From the NCBI RefSeq assembly GCF_007830295.1, contig NZ_VLKC01000002.1, forward strand, positions 406,940 to 470,939: a DNA stretch of 64,000 nucleotides. The letters are read 5' to 3'. Positions 25,469-34,759 of the stretch are shown here, piece by piece. Positions within the stretch are counted from its first letter, which is position 1. Each line of letters starts with the position of its first letter. Made by a program: the position numbers and the translations under genes. The DNA comes from Sporomusa sp. KB1. Its GTDB lineage: Bacteria; Bacillota; Negativicutes; Sporomusales; Sporomusaceae. Below the pieces are notes generated by a model. It was not told where the DNA came from. It ran no database searches and saw only the letters and a list, made by a program, of their open reading frames with translations.

Positions 25469-27382
25469 TCAAACCTCCGCCACAACACGATAGTCTTCAA
25501 GACTAACTTCAGGTCGACTTGTCATCCCAAACTCTCCAACCTTGCCATTCTCTCGAGCTACTTTTTCCCTGGTAACCCGATATTGTGGCACAATCTCTTC
25601 AATGATATGGACAATATTATCACCTGTGTGTACTCCGGTCTGCAATAATGCCAAAGCTTTCCGTAAACGTTTCTCATTTACCAACTTAAGATTCGCCACA
25701 TAAATCTTCTCATGCCGGGTCGAACTTGTTCCTTCTTCTGCAGTCAGCAACTCTTCAAATAACTTCTCTCCCGGCCGCAGCCCGGTATATTTAATCTCCA
25801 CATCTTTCCCCGGCACCAAGCCAGATAGCTCAATCAGATCTCTCGCCATATCGACAATCTTTACTGGCTCACCCATATCGAGGACAAAAACTTCCCCCCC
25901 CTGGGCCATGGAACCAGCCTGCAGCACCAACTGGGTTGCCTCGGGAATGGTCATGAAATACCGTTTCATTTCCGGATGGGTAATGGTAATAGGACCGCCT
26001 TTGGCAATCTGGCGCCTAAATAACGGGATAACACTGCCCCGGCTTCCTAAGACGTTACCAAAGCGTACTGCGGCGAATTTGGTTTTACCTTTTCCATTCA
26101 TGGATTGGACAATAAGCTCCGCTACCCGTTTGGTTGCCCCCATGACACTGGTCGGGTTTACTGCTTTATCTGTCGAAATCATAATAAACATTTCAGTATC
26201 TGTCCTGCATGCGGCTTCCGCCACATTCTTGGTCCCAAATACATTATTGCGAACAGCCTCTTCCGGCTGCGCCTCCATCAAGGGAACATGCTTATGGGCA
26301 GCGGCATGAAAGACTACCTGGGGTCTGAAACGGTCAAATAGCTGGTTAATCCTACTCTCATCCCGCACGTCGGCAATAATCGGCTCTACCTTGAGATTGC
26401 CATGTTTTTCACGCAATTCCCTGTCAATCTCGTAGATACTGTTTTCGCCTTTACCTAGCAGGACTAGTTGGCTGGGCTCAAGCTTAGTAAGCTGGCGGCA
26501 TAATTCTGAGCCAATAGAGCCACCGGCTCCGGTAACCAATACCCGCTTTCCTCTTATATAACCAGCAATTTGGTCAAGATCAAGCTTGACTGGTTCACGT
26601 CGTAGTAAGTCCTCTAAATCCACATCTCTTAGTTGTTGTAGGGTAACTTTACCATCAATCAACTCATAGATTCCCGGAACTGTTTTAACCTTGCAACCTG
26701 TCAGCTTGCAGACCTGTACAATTTCCCGTAGTTCTGCTCCCTTCAAGGACGGTATCGCGATAATGATTTCATTGACTTGATACTTATTCACAATGCACTT
26801 AATATCTTGCCGGTTTCCCAGCACGGTTGCGCCAAACAAGCTTCGCTTCACTTTGTAAACATCATCATCAATAAAACCGACAAGCTTTTTGGTATCATAG
26901 TAGCGTTGACCAATTTCGCGGGCAATCATAGCCCCGGCATCACCGGCACCGACAATGAGTGTCCTCGTAGCAGCTTGGCATTTGTTGCTTGTACGGATAA
27001 AATGCAATACTCGAATACATAATCGACTACCACCAATTAACAAAATAACGATGATCCAGTTAAGAAAGGGAATACTTCGTGGAACATTTGCACCAGTGGC
27101 ATACATATAGACTGTAATGAACAGGGAGCTTATAGTTACGGCACTGATAATCGCCAGCAATTCACTAATACTCGCATAACGCCACAGACGATGATAGAGT
27201 CCAAAAGCATAAAATGTCACCAAGCGTAGTAAAATAATTGCTGGTAGATAGCTTAGAAATAAGCTGTAATAATTTTGCCCTACCACCCCTTCAAATCGAA
27301 GGAATAGTGCAATAAATGGAGCTGCAGCAACTATGACCATATCCATTATAATTAAAAACAGTGATATAACTTTCTGTCTCAT
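25469..27382 (-). CDS. Nucleoside-diphosphate sugar 4,6-dehydratase (PglF/CapD/FlaA1 family)
   Basis: 637 residues. The N terminus has about four membrane helices (to about 120), then a CoA-binding-like Rossmann domain (VGAGDAG, about 145-151), then the catalytic extended SDR domain beginning VTGAGGSIGSELCRQ (about 283) with STDKAVNPTSVMGATKR, where Met replaces the usual active-site Tyr as in the PglF/FlaA1 family. It converts UDP-GlcNAc to the 4-keto-6-deoxy sugar used for bacillosamine or FucNAc-type sugars. GGAG precedes the ATG. It lies directly upstream of the PglC-like transferase. No aminotransferase partner is in the window. Confidence 0.92.
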   Translation of the reverse strand: MRQKVISLFLIIMDMVIVAAAPFIALFLRFEGVVGQNYYSLFLSYLPAIILLRLVTFYAFGLYHRLWRYASISELLAIISAVTISSLFITVYMYATGANVPRSIPFLNWIIVILLIGGSRLCIRVLHFIRTSNKCQAATRTLIVGAGDAGAMIAREIGQRYYDTKKLVGFIDDDVYKVKRSLFGATVLGNRQDIKCIVNKYQVNEIIIAIPSLKGAELREIVQVCKLTGCKVKTVPGIYELIDGKVTLQQLRDVDLEDLLRREPVKLDLDQIAGYIRGKRVLVTGAGGSIGSELCRQLTKLEPSQLVLLGKGENSIYEIDRELREKHGNLKVEPIIADVRDESRINQLFDRFRPQVVFHAAAHKHVPLMEAQPEEAVRNNVFGTKNVAEAACRTDTEMFIMISTDKAVNPTSVMGATKRVAELIVQSMNGKGKTKFAAVRFGNVLGSRGSVIPLFRRQIAKGGPITITHPEMKRYFMTIPEATQLVLQAGSMAQGGEVFVLDMGEPVKIVDMARDLIELSGLVPGKDVEIKYTGLRPGEKLFEELLTAEEGTSSTRHEKIYVANLKLVNEKRLRKALALLQTGVHTGDNIVHIIEEIVPQYRVTREKVARENGKVGEFGMTSRPEVSLEDYRVVAEV

Positions 27383-27419
27383 AAATCACTCCAGCCTCAC
27401 CTTCATATTTGACCTTCAA

Positions 27420-28115
27420 TTACTGCCTTTTCTTGGAAGTTTTTTCCCCATGCCCATAATAATAGTAATAATAACTATGTTCTGCATCAATCTCAACCCG
27501 GTTTAAAACTACTCCCAATATATGACCATTAGCCCTTTCCAGTGCTTCTTTGGCCTTTTGTGCCATTTCAGGTCTGGCAATGCCAGCACTAACAACCAGG
27601 AGAATTCCATCGACTTTTGAGGACAGCACTGATGCATCAGTTACCGCCACAACCGGCGGCGCATCAATTACGACATAATCAGCTTGATCCTTTAGGGAAT
27701 CAATTAGTTTTACCATCTTGCCAGAGCCAAGTAATTCCGAAGGATTGGGAGGAATCGGGCCGCTGGTCAGAACTTTTAACCCTAGAACATCTGTTTCCTG
27801 AATAAACTGCTCGCAGGGAAGATCCTCAACTAGAACATTGGTTATGCCCCGGTTTTTTTTGCCAAAAATACGATGCTGCACCGGTTTGCGCAAATCGCAA
27901 TCAACAAGCAGTACCTCTTTGCCGGATTGAGCCAGCGCGACTGCCGTGTTAGCCGCTGTAGTTGATTTGCCTTCCCCCGGCCCGGCACTGGTAAACATAA
28001 TGGTCTTAATTTCGCTGTCTACCTTGGCAAATTGAATATTGGTTCGCAACGTCCTATACGCTTCCGATATCGGGGACTTGGCATCTTCTTGTACAATTAA
28101 TTTACGTTTATTCAC
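27420..28115 (-). CDS. Capsular polysaccharide tyrosine autokinase (CpsD/BY-kinase)
   Basis: 231 residues: Walker A GPGEGKST at 45-52, Walker A' VDCDLRKP, Walker B YVVIDAPPV, and a C-terminal run of six tyrosines (HSYYYYYYGHG), the autophosphorylation cluster. It acts with the membrane co-polymerase encoded directly upstream, 2 bp away, as a two-protein Firmicute-type CpsC/CpsD pair rather than the fused Wzc of Proteobacteria. The start is GTG at 28115 with GAGGAGGGG upstream. It controls chain length and export by cycling phosphorylation. Confidence 0.93.
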   Translation of the reverse strand: MNKRKLIVQEDAKSPISEAYRTLRTNIQFAKVDSEIKTIMFTSAGPGEGKSTTAANTAVALAQSGKEVLLVDCDLRKPVQHRIFGKKNRGITNVLVEDLPCEQFIQETDVLGLKVLTSGPIPPNPSELLGSGKMVKLIDSLKDQADYVVIDAPPVVAVTDASVLSSKVDGILLVVSAGIARPEMAQKAKEALERANGHILGVVLNRVEIDAEHSYYYYYYGHGEKTSKKRQ

Positions 28116-28117
28116 AG

Positions 28118-29575
28118 TTAGCCCCTCCTCTGCGTTTTAGTGCCTATAGCCGCTTTTACCTTAGCCCAGAGAGTAAGGTCATTGCTTTGGTGCTCTTGGT
28201 CAAAATCCGGAATACTGCCAATAACCGGCAGATCAAGGTATTGCTTGACATCTTCGGCGGTTCTGATTGTTTTATTCATATATTCCAATCCAAATGCAAG
28301 ACCTGTTCCAGCAAACAGACCTACTATAACCGCAATTACTATGTTCAGCATTTTCTTAGGCTTGACTGGTTTTTCAGGGGCAATAGCCACATCAATAATT
28401 TGCACCTCGGTGGGCTGCATGACTTCACTAATACGGGCTTCTTCATGGCGCTTAGCCAACATGACGTAGATTTCCTGGGCCACACTAGCGTCACGCATAA
28501 CCCTGACTAACCCTTGTTCTTTTGCCGGCAGTTTAATAAGTTCCTTTTCATTGTCGTTAATAATACCGGCAATGGCTTGCTTTTGGGCAGCAGAAGCCGC
28601 AATCTCGGCTTCTGACTGAATCTTACTCTGCAGCAAGCCTTGATGAATAGGGTTCATAGATGGGGCTTCCGCATTTACAATTCGGCTGACTTCGACATTG
28701 ATTTTGGTTCTTGTTTCATCTATTGCTGCCTGAGTTGCTATGACTTCAGGATGGTTGCCGGTATATTTTTGTAACAGGCTGACAAGCTGTACTTCATAGT
28801 CGGCTAACTTTCCTTTATACTGCTGGATTAACGGGCTGTCAGCAACAAAACCTTGTTTTTCCCTGTCCAGTTGCTGCTGGGCGCTACTTAACTTAGCCTG
28901 CGAAGCCGCTGTGTTTACTGTATTTTGGGCCGATAGTTGATTGATATCTTTCAGTCGATCAACCATCGCTTTCGTTTCTTCCGTAGGTGCAACAATTTTA
29001 TTATCCCGCTTATACATTTCTAGCAGGCTTTCAGCTTTTTCCAACTCCTGTTTGGACCCCTGCAAACGCTGACCGATAAATTCCCTGACTACCGTTTGCT
29101 CAGAACGCACTAAGCTAGTTAAGCGATCGGTAAAGGTATTTACCAGTATATTAGCAACATCTCTGGCCTCTTCCGGTGATTTGGCCTGCACCTGGATTTT
29201 CAGGATTTCGGTGTCTTTGACTGGCTGGGTAGTAATAGTCTTCAACATACCTTCATATGTAGGTATATTTTCCTTATTTTGTTGGGTTTTATCAATAACC
29301 GTCTGTATAACGGTGCGGCTCTTCAGAATCTCCGCATAGGTTGACATCAGTTGTTTGGTATTACTGCCACCGGTAGGCATATCGGCGAGCAACGAATTGG
29401 CAAGCCCTTTTGGTTGTTTGATTCGTAAGGTAGTCTCAGCCTCGTAAGTAGGGGGAATTAGGAAACTAATAATTGCAGCCGCTATCACGAAAGCCAGAAA
29501 TACTTTCGTGATTATTCCCCGGCGTTTTTTTAGGGTTTTTATTATATCCCGCAGATCTAGGGTCGTTTCATCCAC
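28118..29575 (-). CDS. Wzz/GumC-type polysaccharide co-polymerase
   Basis: 485 residues with one membrane helix near each end (about 20-38 and 425-445) and a long periplasmic coiled-coil section (about 150-400, e.g. QRLQGSKQELEKAESLLEMYKR). The proline-rich APEKPVKPKKMLN before the second helix is the Wzz signature. Start GTG at 29575 with GGAGGAAG upstream. It sits between the BY-kinase and the Wza-like exporter gene and sets modal chain length. It lacks an internal kinase domain. Confidence 0.9.
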   Translation of the reverse strand: MDETTLDLRDIIKTLKKRRGIITKVFLAFVIAAAIISFLIPPTYEAETTLRIKQPKGLANSLLADMPTGGSNTKQLMSTYAEILKSRTVIQTVIDKTQQNKENIPTYEGMLKTITTQPVKDTEILKIQVQAKSPEEARDVANILVNTFTDRLTSLVRSEQTVVREFIGQRLQGSKQELEKAESLLEMYKRDNKIVAPTEETKAMVDRLKDINQLSAQNTVNTAASQAKLSSAQQQLDREKQGFVADSPLIQQYKGKLADYEVQLVSLLQKYTGNHPEVIATQAAIDETRTKINVEVSRIVNAEAPSMNPIHQGLLQSKIQSEAEIAASAAQKQAIAGIINDNEKELIKLPAKEQGLVRVMRDASVAQEIYVMLAKRHEEARISEVMQPTEVQIIDVAIAPEKPVKPKKMLNIVIAVIVGLFAGTGLAFGLEYMNKTIRTAEDVKQYLDLPVIGSIPDFDQEHQSNDLTLWAKVKAAIGTKTQRRG

Positions 29576-29614
29576 AATTCTTCCTCCAATGCTCGTTGTG
29601 TATTTTGCTATAAA

Positions 29615-30250
29615 CTAGTCGTTTTTCATATTGTCCACATAATACAGTCCGCTGACAAACGGCATAATGTCTCTAGCAAAATCAATCCGGCCATTATCCT
29701 TGAGGAAGACAATGTCACCATCAGCTAGCGGGTAGTTTTGCGTCAGATCTGCTTTGTTAAGAAGATTTATCAAATTGGCTGTCTGCACTTTTCCAGGTTC
29801 AGCTTTTCGCAACACCATAACTTTTTTCTTCGCCGCTTCTTTGGTATAGCCACCAGCCATACTAATCGCATCCAAAAGATTGTGCTGTCTTTCAATTTCG
29901 TACATACCTGGTTTGCTTACTTGACCCAAGACATAGATTCGGGTGGTATGGAATTTATCCACATTCACTGTCACTTGCGGATTTTTAATATACACACTCA
30001 ACTTTTTCATCAAGCCCTCGGTAAAATCACCAGTAGAAATACCTTCAACTTTCATCTCCCCCACCAGTGGAAACGAAACTTTGCCATCCGGTCGTACTAT
30101 GACTTGCTTTAGCTGTAGTTCCTCATACCCCCAAACCCCGATGGAAAGGATATCTCCGGGTGCCAAGTGGTAGTCAGCAGCCGTAACAAGCTGAATTGGC
30201 GTAATGAATACAATGATAGCCATAAGAAGCGTTCTTAAAGTACTTGCCAC
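29615..30250 (-). CDS. Polysaccharide export protein (Wza/BexD-like), no lipobox
   Basis: 211 residues: signal peptide of about 27 residues ending QLVTAA-DYHLAPGD, a Poly_export domain (about 28-105, VRPDGKVSFPLVGEM) and one SLBB domain (RIYVLGQVSKPGMYEI). The GTG at 30250 is selected because AGGAGG lies 7 nt upstream; the frame extends 27 codons further but without support. Unlike Wza there is no Cys after the signal peptide and no C-terminal amphipathic membrane helix, so it may form a periplasmic ring that needs another outer-membrane partner. First gene of the export operon. Confidence 0.88.
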   Translation of the reverse strand: MASTLRTLLMAIIVFITPIQLVTAADYHLAPGDILSIGVWGYEELQLKQVIVRPDGKVSFPLVGEMKVEGISTGDFTEGLMKKLSVYIKNPQVTVNVDKFHTTRIYVLGQVSKPGMYEIERQHNLLDAISMAGGYTKEAAKKKVMVLRKAEPGKVQTANLINLLNKADLTQNYPLADGDIVFLKDNGRIDFARDIMPFVSGLYYVDNMKND

Positions 30251-30932
30251 TTTTATTCCTCCTGATTTACATGATAATATCCAAATTCTTGCTAGATAAT
30301 AGTTCTGCATAATTTTGCATAATCCTGCCAACTTGATTTGTAAATTTTTGGATGAACAAAAAAATACTCAGTCCCTTTAAACCGAAAAACAATAACAGAA
30401 TTCTATTCTTATATTGGTCCAACAACAATGCTACCCCTTCTTGGGTGAAACGAAGGTAATTGATTTGTAATTATTAGATTAGCTACTACAATGTTGCCTT
30501 GGCTATATTTAACAACAAATTCAATGTAAATCTCATCTCATCTCGGCGACATAGTATAAAAGTCCCATCAATAGGACTTTAACAGCATATATTGTACCAT
30601 GAAATCCCTCAATTGTAAAAAAAGTATTTAGTTTTGGCAATATCCAGTCGTCTATAATAATACAACGAATTAGCCTTGGACAATACTATCCGAAAGTATA
30701 CTCTTTTCCATCAACCATTCTTGTGCTCCATATTAATGGGAAACCGTGGTGGATTGATCATACAAGTAACACTAAATCACCTTCCTTCTAAGGATAAGGC
30801 TAAAAAGCAAAAGCAAAGGCTAGCGTCTATATGCGTCAGCCTTTACTTTGCTGAGTTGTATTAATAAATTTGTCACAATCCTCAGCATCCTCAAATAAGC
30901 CCCTTTGTCTGGTGTTTTACTTATTGAAGTTT
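30251..30932. other. Gene-free stretch upstream of the export operon
   Basis: No gene recognised. Hairpins: AAAGTCC/GGACTTT at about 30559-30581, and AAAGGCT…AGCCTTT at about 30815-30844; neither is followed by a convincing T-run. The export-operon promoter is expected here. Confidence 0.4.
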
Positions 30933-30959
30933 TAGCATAATTACGATAAAATTACGCTA
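30933..30959. promoter_or_regulatory. Palindromic operator in front of the antitoxin remnant
   Basis: TAGCATAATT and AATTACGCTA are inverted arms (9 of 10 matching) with a 7-bp spacer, ending just upstream of an AAGGAG ribosome site. Type II antitoxins of the Phd/YefM group repress their own promoters through such palindromes, so this is probably the relic operator. Confidence 0.5.
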
Positions 30960-30982
30960 AAATAACCTAAGGAGTGGCTAAC

Positions 30983-31042
30983 ATGGCACAGATTGGACCT
31001 GTATCTGATTTAAGAAACAACTTTGCTGACATTTCAAGGGTT
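30983..31042 (+). pseudogene. Truncated Phd/YefM-type antitoxin
   Basis: After AAGGAGTGGCTAAC, the ATG at 30983 opens MAQIGPVSDLRNNFADISR, the characteristic start of Phd/YefM-like antitoxins, which normally continue IVHET… for about 60 more residues. Here family similarity ends after about 19 residues; the frame continues unrelated until a stop at 31184-31186, and no toxin gene follows. It is a leftover of a deleted toxin-antitoxin pair, with its ribosome site and probable operator intact. Confidence 0.65.
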
Positions 31043-31153
31043 TCATTCTTTCGTGCTTGCCTTGGCACAACAGCACAAAAATATTGTCTTCCTTCTAGCA
31101 AGAAAAGTCCCTGTTCCTTTGTCTGCCTTCACACCCATAGTCAAAAATGGAGA

Positions 31154-32047
31154 TTAGCCTTCGTCTTTTGGGTAATCGAAATATAAGAAAGTATATTTTT
31201 GAGCTAAAGCTTTCACCTGTTTGGGGGACATTTCATCCATATCTATAAATTCATATTCATGTTCATTACCTTTACGTCCATAAATATCCAATCCGTTAGT
31301 TATACAGTTTTCTATGTATTCCGCCGAATAAGCATTCGCTTTCGATTCGACAATTGAATTTAATTTTAGCAAAATTTTATCAATTCCACCTAAATAAGAG
31401 AAATGCCAACCTCCGTTCTTTATTCGAGGGAATTTATCCCTTCTATTTCTCATTTTTTGCGGAGTGGAAAGATTTTTACCCTTAGTTATCACAGTCCCGT
31501 TCCAGCGGCCTTTAGAGCGGCAGTTAACAAAATAGTAAAATAATGTTTGTTCCAAAGCAAGAGGCGTTCTATCCAATAAGCTCAGGCCGTGATTTTTCAG
31601 GATACTTTGTGGAAGAAATTGGATTACCTGTATTAAATCCAACTGTGATCTGTTTCGTGTCTTGAAAACTACATGACTTTTATTACTATTTAATTCTTCT
31701 AGAACATTGGGGTTGGGAATTTCGTCCACATCTGATATAAAGACGATATCTTCAGAATCAATATTTTGCAAGCCTCTGGCGATACAGTTTCGCTGATAAT
31801 TTTCTAGTATCCACTCATTACCAGGATTGTAATCCGGCATATCGTCAACTTTTATATGAATTATTTTATTAAGATAATCTGCAAATCTGTCTTTATTTTT
31901 TTCAAAATAAAACTCTTTATTGCTGTTCTTATGAGTTTTATTTGCTTCCACCAGTACAAAATAATCTACCATATTGTTCAACAAATTTAATCGTAGTTCT
32001 AATAATTCAAACTCATTAAAAAAGGTAAAGCAGTCATAAACTTTCAT
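31154..32047 (-). CDS. Family 17 glycosyltransferase
   Basis: 297 residues similar to GT17 (the beta-1,4-mannosyl-glycoprotein GlcNAc-transferase family): KVYDCFTFFNEFELLELRLNLL at the N terminus, DYFVLVEANKTH, FISDVDEIPNP carrying the DxD metal motif, and GGWHFSYLGG. The ATG at 32047 has GAGGGTG about 8 nt upstream and gives the canonical N terminus. It sits among core-type glycosyltransferases and probably adds a sugar to LPS core or a surface glycan; the eukaryotic activity should not be carried over. Confidence 0.82.
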   Translation of the reverse strand: MKVYDCFTFFNEFELLELRLNLLNNMVDYFVLVEANKTHKNSNKEFYFEKNKDRFADYLNKIIHIKVDDMPDYNPGNEWILENYQRNCIARGLQNIDSEDIVFISDVDEIPNPNVLEELNSNKSHVVFKTRNRSQLDLIQVIQFLPQSILKNHGLSLLDRTPLALEQTLFYYFVNCRSKGRWNGTVITKGKNLSTPQKMRNRRDKFPRIKNGGWHFSYLGGIDKILLKLNSIVESKANAYSAEYIENCITNGLDIYGRKGNEHEYEFIDMDEMSPKQVKALAQKYTFLYFDYPKDEG

Positions 32048-32125
32048 GGAAATCACCCTCACTACTTCTTTTTTGTGGTAAAAGTTTTATTCTTCTCTTT
32101 CCGTCTGCGTTATCCGAATAGTCCC

Positions 32126-33148
32126 TTAATGACCTATAAATACATCTTTAAACTTTTCCATAACCGCTCTGGGATTAAACCGTTCCGAATAAGCATCCCA
32201 ACTTTTTCCTGAATCTCCTTTTTTGAATCTAAGCAGTATATTTGTTAAAGTTTGATAATTGAAATAATGAATCCCTTTATTCCCTAATATTTCAATATGA
32301 CTACGTTCCCGTATGTAAGGTGCGTCGCAGGTAATAACCGGCTTATTACAGATGGAAAACTCACCGCAGGTAATACCAAAGCTTTCTCCCTGCCGTCTGG
32401 CATGAAGCATCGCATCACAGGTTTGAATAAACTTTCTTTTATATATAGGATCGGCTGTCCCTTCTAAAAAAATAATATTATTGATTTTATTCTTAGAAAA
32501 CATCACCGGACTTACAATCTTATTGATCCATTTTTTACGAAAGAAACTTTTATCTTCTAAAAAATTTTCCGTATTCATAAATAAAAAAAATATATCTTTT
32601 CGTTTTTCGGCTACTTTATAAATTACCCGTTTAACAAAAGGAAGATCAAAGGTTTCTCGGCCACCGTAGCGGCCGAAAACAATTGCACTGCTGGGTATTC
32701 CCAATTGAGACCGTAAATCTCCATCCTCTTCAGGAAGCAGTATCATATGTGGGACATAGGGGCTCTTTCCCCCCGTCATCTCATTACTGAGCCACTCAGA
32801 GACATAGGCGTACACATCACCATGAAAATCATGGTGTTTAAATACCGCATGAATGCAGTTTTTTACCCCGTTTAGCACTATGCCGTCATTTTTGCCTGAT
32901 TTAATTGCGTAAAAAATATCTATTTTTTCAGTGTCTGCATACTGCTGCAATTCTGCCAATGTATCGTAATAGATTACCTTAAAACGTTTGGCAAACTTTT
33001 CGACGGCCAAGGGATGATGATGTCCATCCCGCCTTGTTGCCACAACAGACTCGTTGTTTAAGTATAGTTCATTAAAATGAGCATAATCATATAATGCAAC
33101 TTCAGTGCCCCGTAGTGACAATTGATTAGAATGGAATAGAATTTTCAT
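32126..33148 (-). CDS. Glycosyltransferase, GT-B fold (family 4-like)
   Basis: About 340 residues. ILFHSNQLSLRGTEVALYDYA at the N terminus, FGRYGGRETFDLPFVKRVI at the start of the second domain, and the donor-binding segment RRQGESFGITCGEFSICNKPVIT, a variant of the E-x7-E motif. The ATG at 33148 is chosen over one ten codons upstream because it gives the typical N terminus. The next gene downstream is the GT17 enzyme, 80 bp away. Donor and acceptor unknown. Confidence 0.7.
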   Translation of the reverse strand: MKILFHSNQLSLRGTEVALYDYAHFNELYLNNESVVATRRDGHHHPLAVEKFAKRFKVIYYDTLAELQQYADTEKIDIFYAIKSGKNDGIVLNGVKNCIHAVFKHHDFHGDVYAYVSEWLSNEMTGGKSPYVPHMILLPEEDGDLRSQLGIPSSAIVFGRYGGRETFDLPFVKRVIYKVAEKRKDIFFLFMNTENFLEDKSFFRKKWINKIVSPVMFSKNKINNIIFLEGTADPIYKRKFIQTCDAMLHARRQGESFGITCGEFSICNKPVITCDAPYIRERSHIEILGNKGIHYFNYQTLTNILLRFKKGDSGKSWDAYSERFNPRAVMEKFKDVFIGH

Positions 33149-33801
33149 CGTTATATTCACGCCTTTCGCTGCGTTCAAGGCACAAAATGTTATGAAAATT
33201 CGTGCCAGAACGCCTTATTTTTTCTATACTCTAGCTTACAGGAATAACGGTATACGACCAATCACGGGGAGAAGGTAAAACCTTTCTCGTTTTCGCTTAG
33301 GCTTCCAGTCAATGCCTTTGTTCCCTGTAATTTTGTATAAAAAGGAATTTCGTATGTCCCTTAAAATCGTTTATCCTATTTGCTGTGTGCTGTGGTATTG
33401 ATATCCATAAAACTTTCGTTTTTGCCTGCATCGCTTCCACCAATCGAATATTACTTTCTGAGCTCGGTACGAACATGGAAGCGAATTCGCCAGGAAACAG
33501 CGAGAATAAACACTTTATACATTCAAGTTATTCTCAAAGTGGTTTCTCTGTAAAATAGATTCATTACGGCCACATCAGGATATAAATAAAACCGTTACCC
33601 CTTAGAGTACAGGAATACGGCGTTTTCACTCAAAAGTCCTTTTATAGTATACAGTAACTCCGTCTTTCCGAAACAAGAGACTTGTCCCCTTGTCTGAGTC
33701 CTAATCGAAAGAATAATCTTTGAGATCGTATACTCGAAAAAAGGTTTATGGTGGCCAAATAGCAAATTGATTTAATGCGCAAATAATACAAGGAGAAACA
33801 T
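33149..33801. other. Gene-free region between divergent glycosyltransferase genes
   Basis: About 650 bp with no gene recognised. Promoters for the leftward GT-B gene and the rightward GT2 gene are expected. Short partly repeated sequences (ACGGTATAC near 33246 and ACAGGAATACGG near 33610) are too weak to interpret. Confidence 0.4.
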
Positions 33802-34686
33802 ATGGATAAAGTTGCAATTATAGTATTAAATTACCTAAACTATAAAGACACCATTGAGTGCATCGAGAGTATCGCCATCGATCAGTACCCGCTAAAAGAA
33901 ATAATTATCGTGGACAATGGGTCGACCAATGATTCTAAAGCAAAGCTGGAAGAAATGTTCAGGAATAATGATGAAATCCATTTATTAGCGAATGATAAAA
34001 ACGCAGGTTTTGCCAGAGGCAATAATTTAGGCATCCGCTATGCCAGAGATATTCTGGGGTGTAGCTTCGTATTGCTTGTGAATAATGATACCATCTTCAA
34101 AGATCCCAACATGATAACTACTCTAATGGGAGCCTATGAGCCGGGAGTAGGTGTATTGGGTCCACGGATCTTAGCCGCTGACGGACCTGAACAAAACCCG
34201 GCAAGGGTAATGGTCAGAGGTAACCTACAACAGCATTTGTATTATTGGCGTATAAGGCTTAAGCAAAGCTGTTTGTATCAAAGCCTAAAAAGGCTAAGGC
34301 CAAATATCTTTAGGAAGAAAAAGAAAAAAAACGGTAAAATTGCGCGCAATAATTTGGCCTTTAAAAGTATCACCTCGGCAAATTTAGTATTACATGGATC
34401 CTGTTTTCTCCTTACCACAGATTACTTTAAGTATTACCCTTGGCTTTTTCCGGGTACCTTTCTCTTCTATGAAGAGGCTATTCTTACCATACTGACTGGT
34501 AAAGTGGGTTTAGTAAAGAAATTTGTTCATACAACCTATATCTTTCACAAAGAACATCAGGCTACTGAAATGAGTTTTGAGCATAAGAACAAAAAAACCG
34601 AATACTTTACGGATAGCCTCAAAATGGCTAATGAAATCTATTCATTAAACTATAAGACCTTGATAGAACTGTATTTTAAGCCATAG
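33802..34686 (+). CDS. Family 2 glycosyltransferase, rhamnosyltransferase-like
   Basis: 294 residues, GT-A fold: VAIIVLNYLNYKDTIECIESI, IIIVDNGSTNDS (about 34-45), NAGFARGNNLGIRYA and LLVNNDTIFKD, where NND takes the DxD place as in WbbL-type enzymes. HGSCFLLTTDYF and TFLFYEEAILT follow. AAGGAGAAAC precedes the ATG. It is one of three plus-strand genes in the window's glycan part and stands alone between two leftward groups. Confidence 0.82.
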   Translation: MDKVAIIVLNYLNYKDTIECIESIAIDQYPLKEIIIVDNGSTNDSKAKLEEMFRNNDEIHLLANDKNAGFARGNNLGIRYARDILGCSFVLLVNNDTIFKDPNMITTLMGAYEPGVGVLGPRILAADGPEQNPARVMVRGNLQQHLYYWRIRLKQSCLYQSLKRLRPNIFRKKKKKNGKIARNNLAFKSITSANLVLHGSCFLLTTDYFKYYPWLFPGTFLFYEEAILTILTGKVGLVKKFVHTTYIFHKEHQATEMSFEHKNKKTEYFTDSLKMANEIYSLNYKTLIELYFKP

Positions 34687-34759
34687 TAGGCTGCACTCCA
34701 CTAGTCAGCAATTGTCTTTGGGCAAGAAAAACCGCATTAAGCAATCAATTGCATTAGCG

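Noticed and set aside
30815..30845. Hairpin AAAGGCT/AGCCTTT as a terminator
   Set aside because: No T-run follows on either strand and no gene ends beside it.
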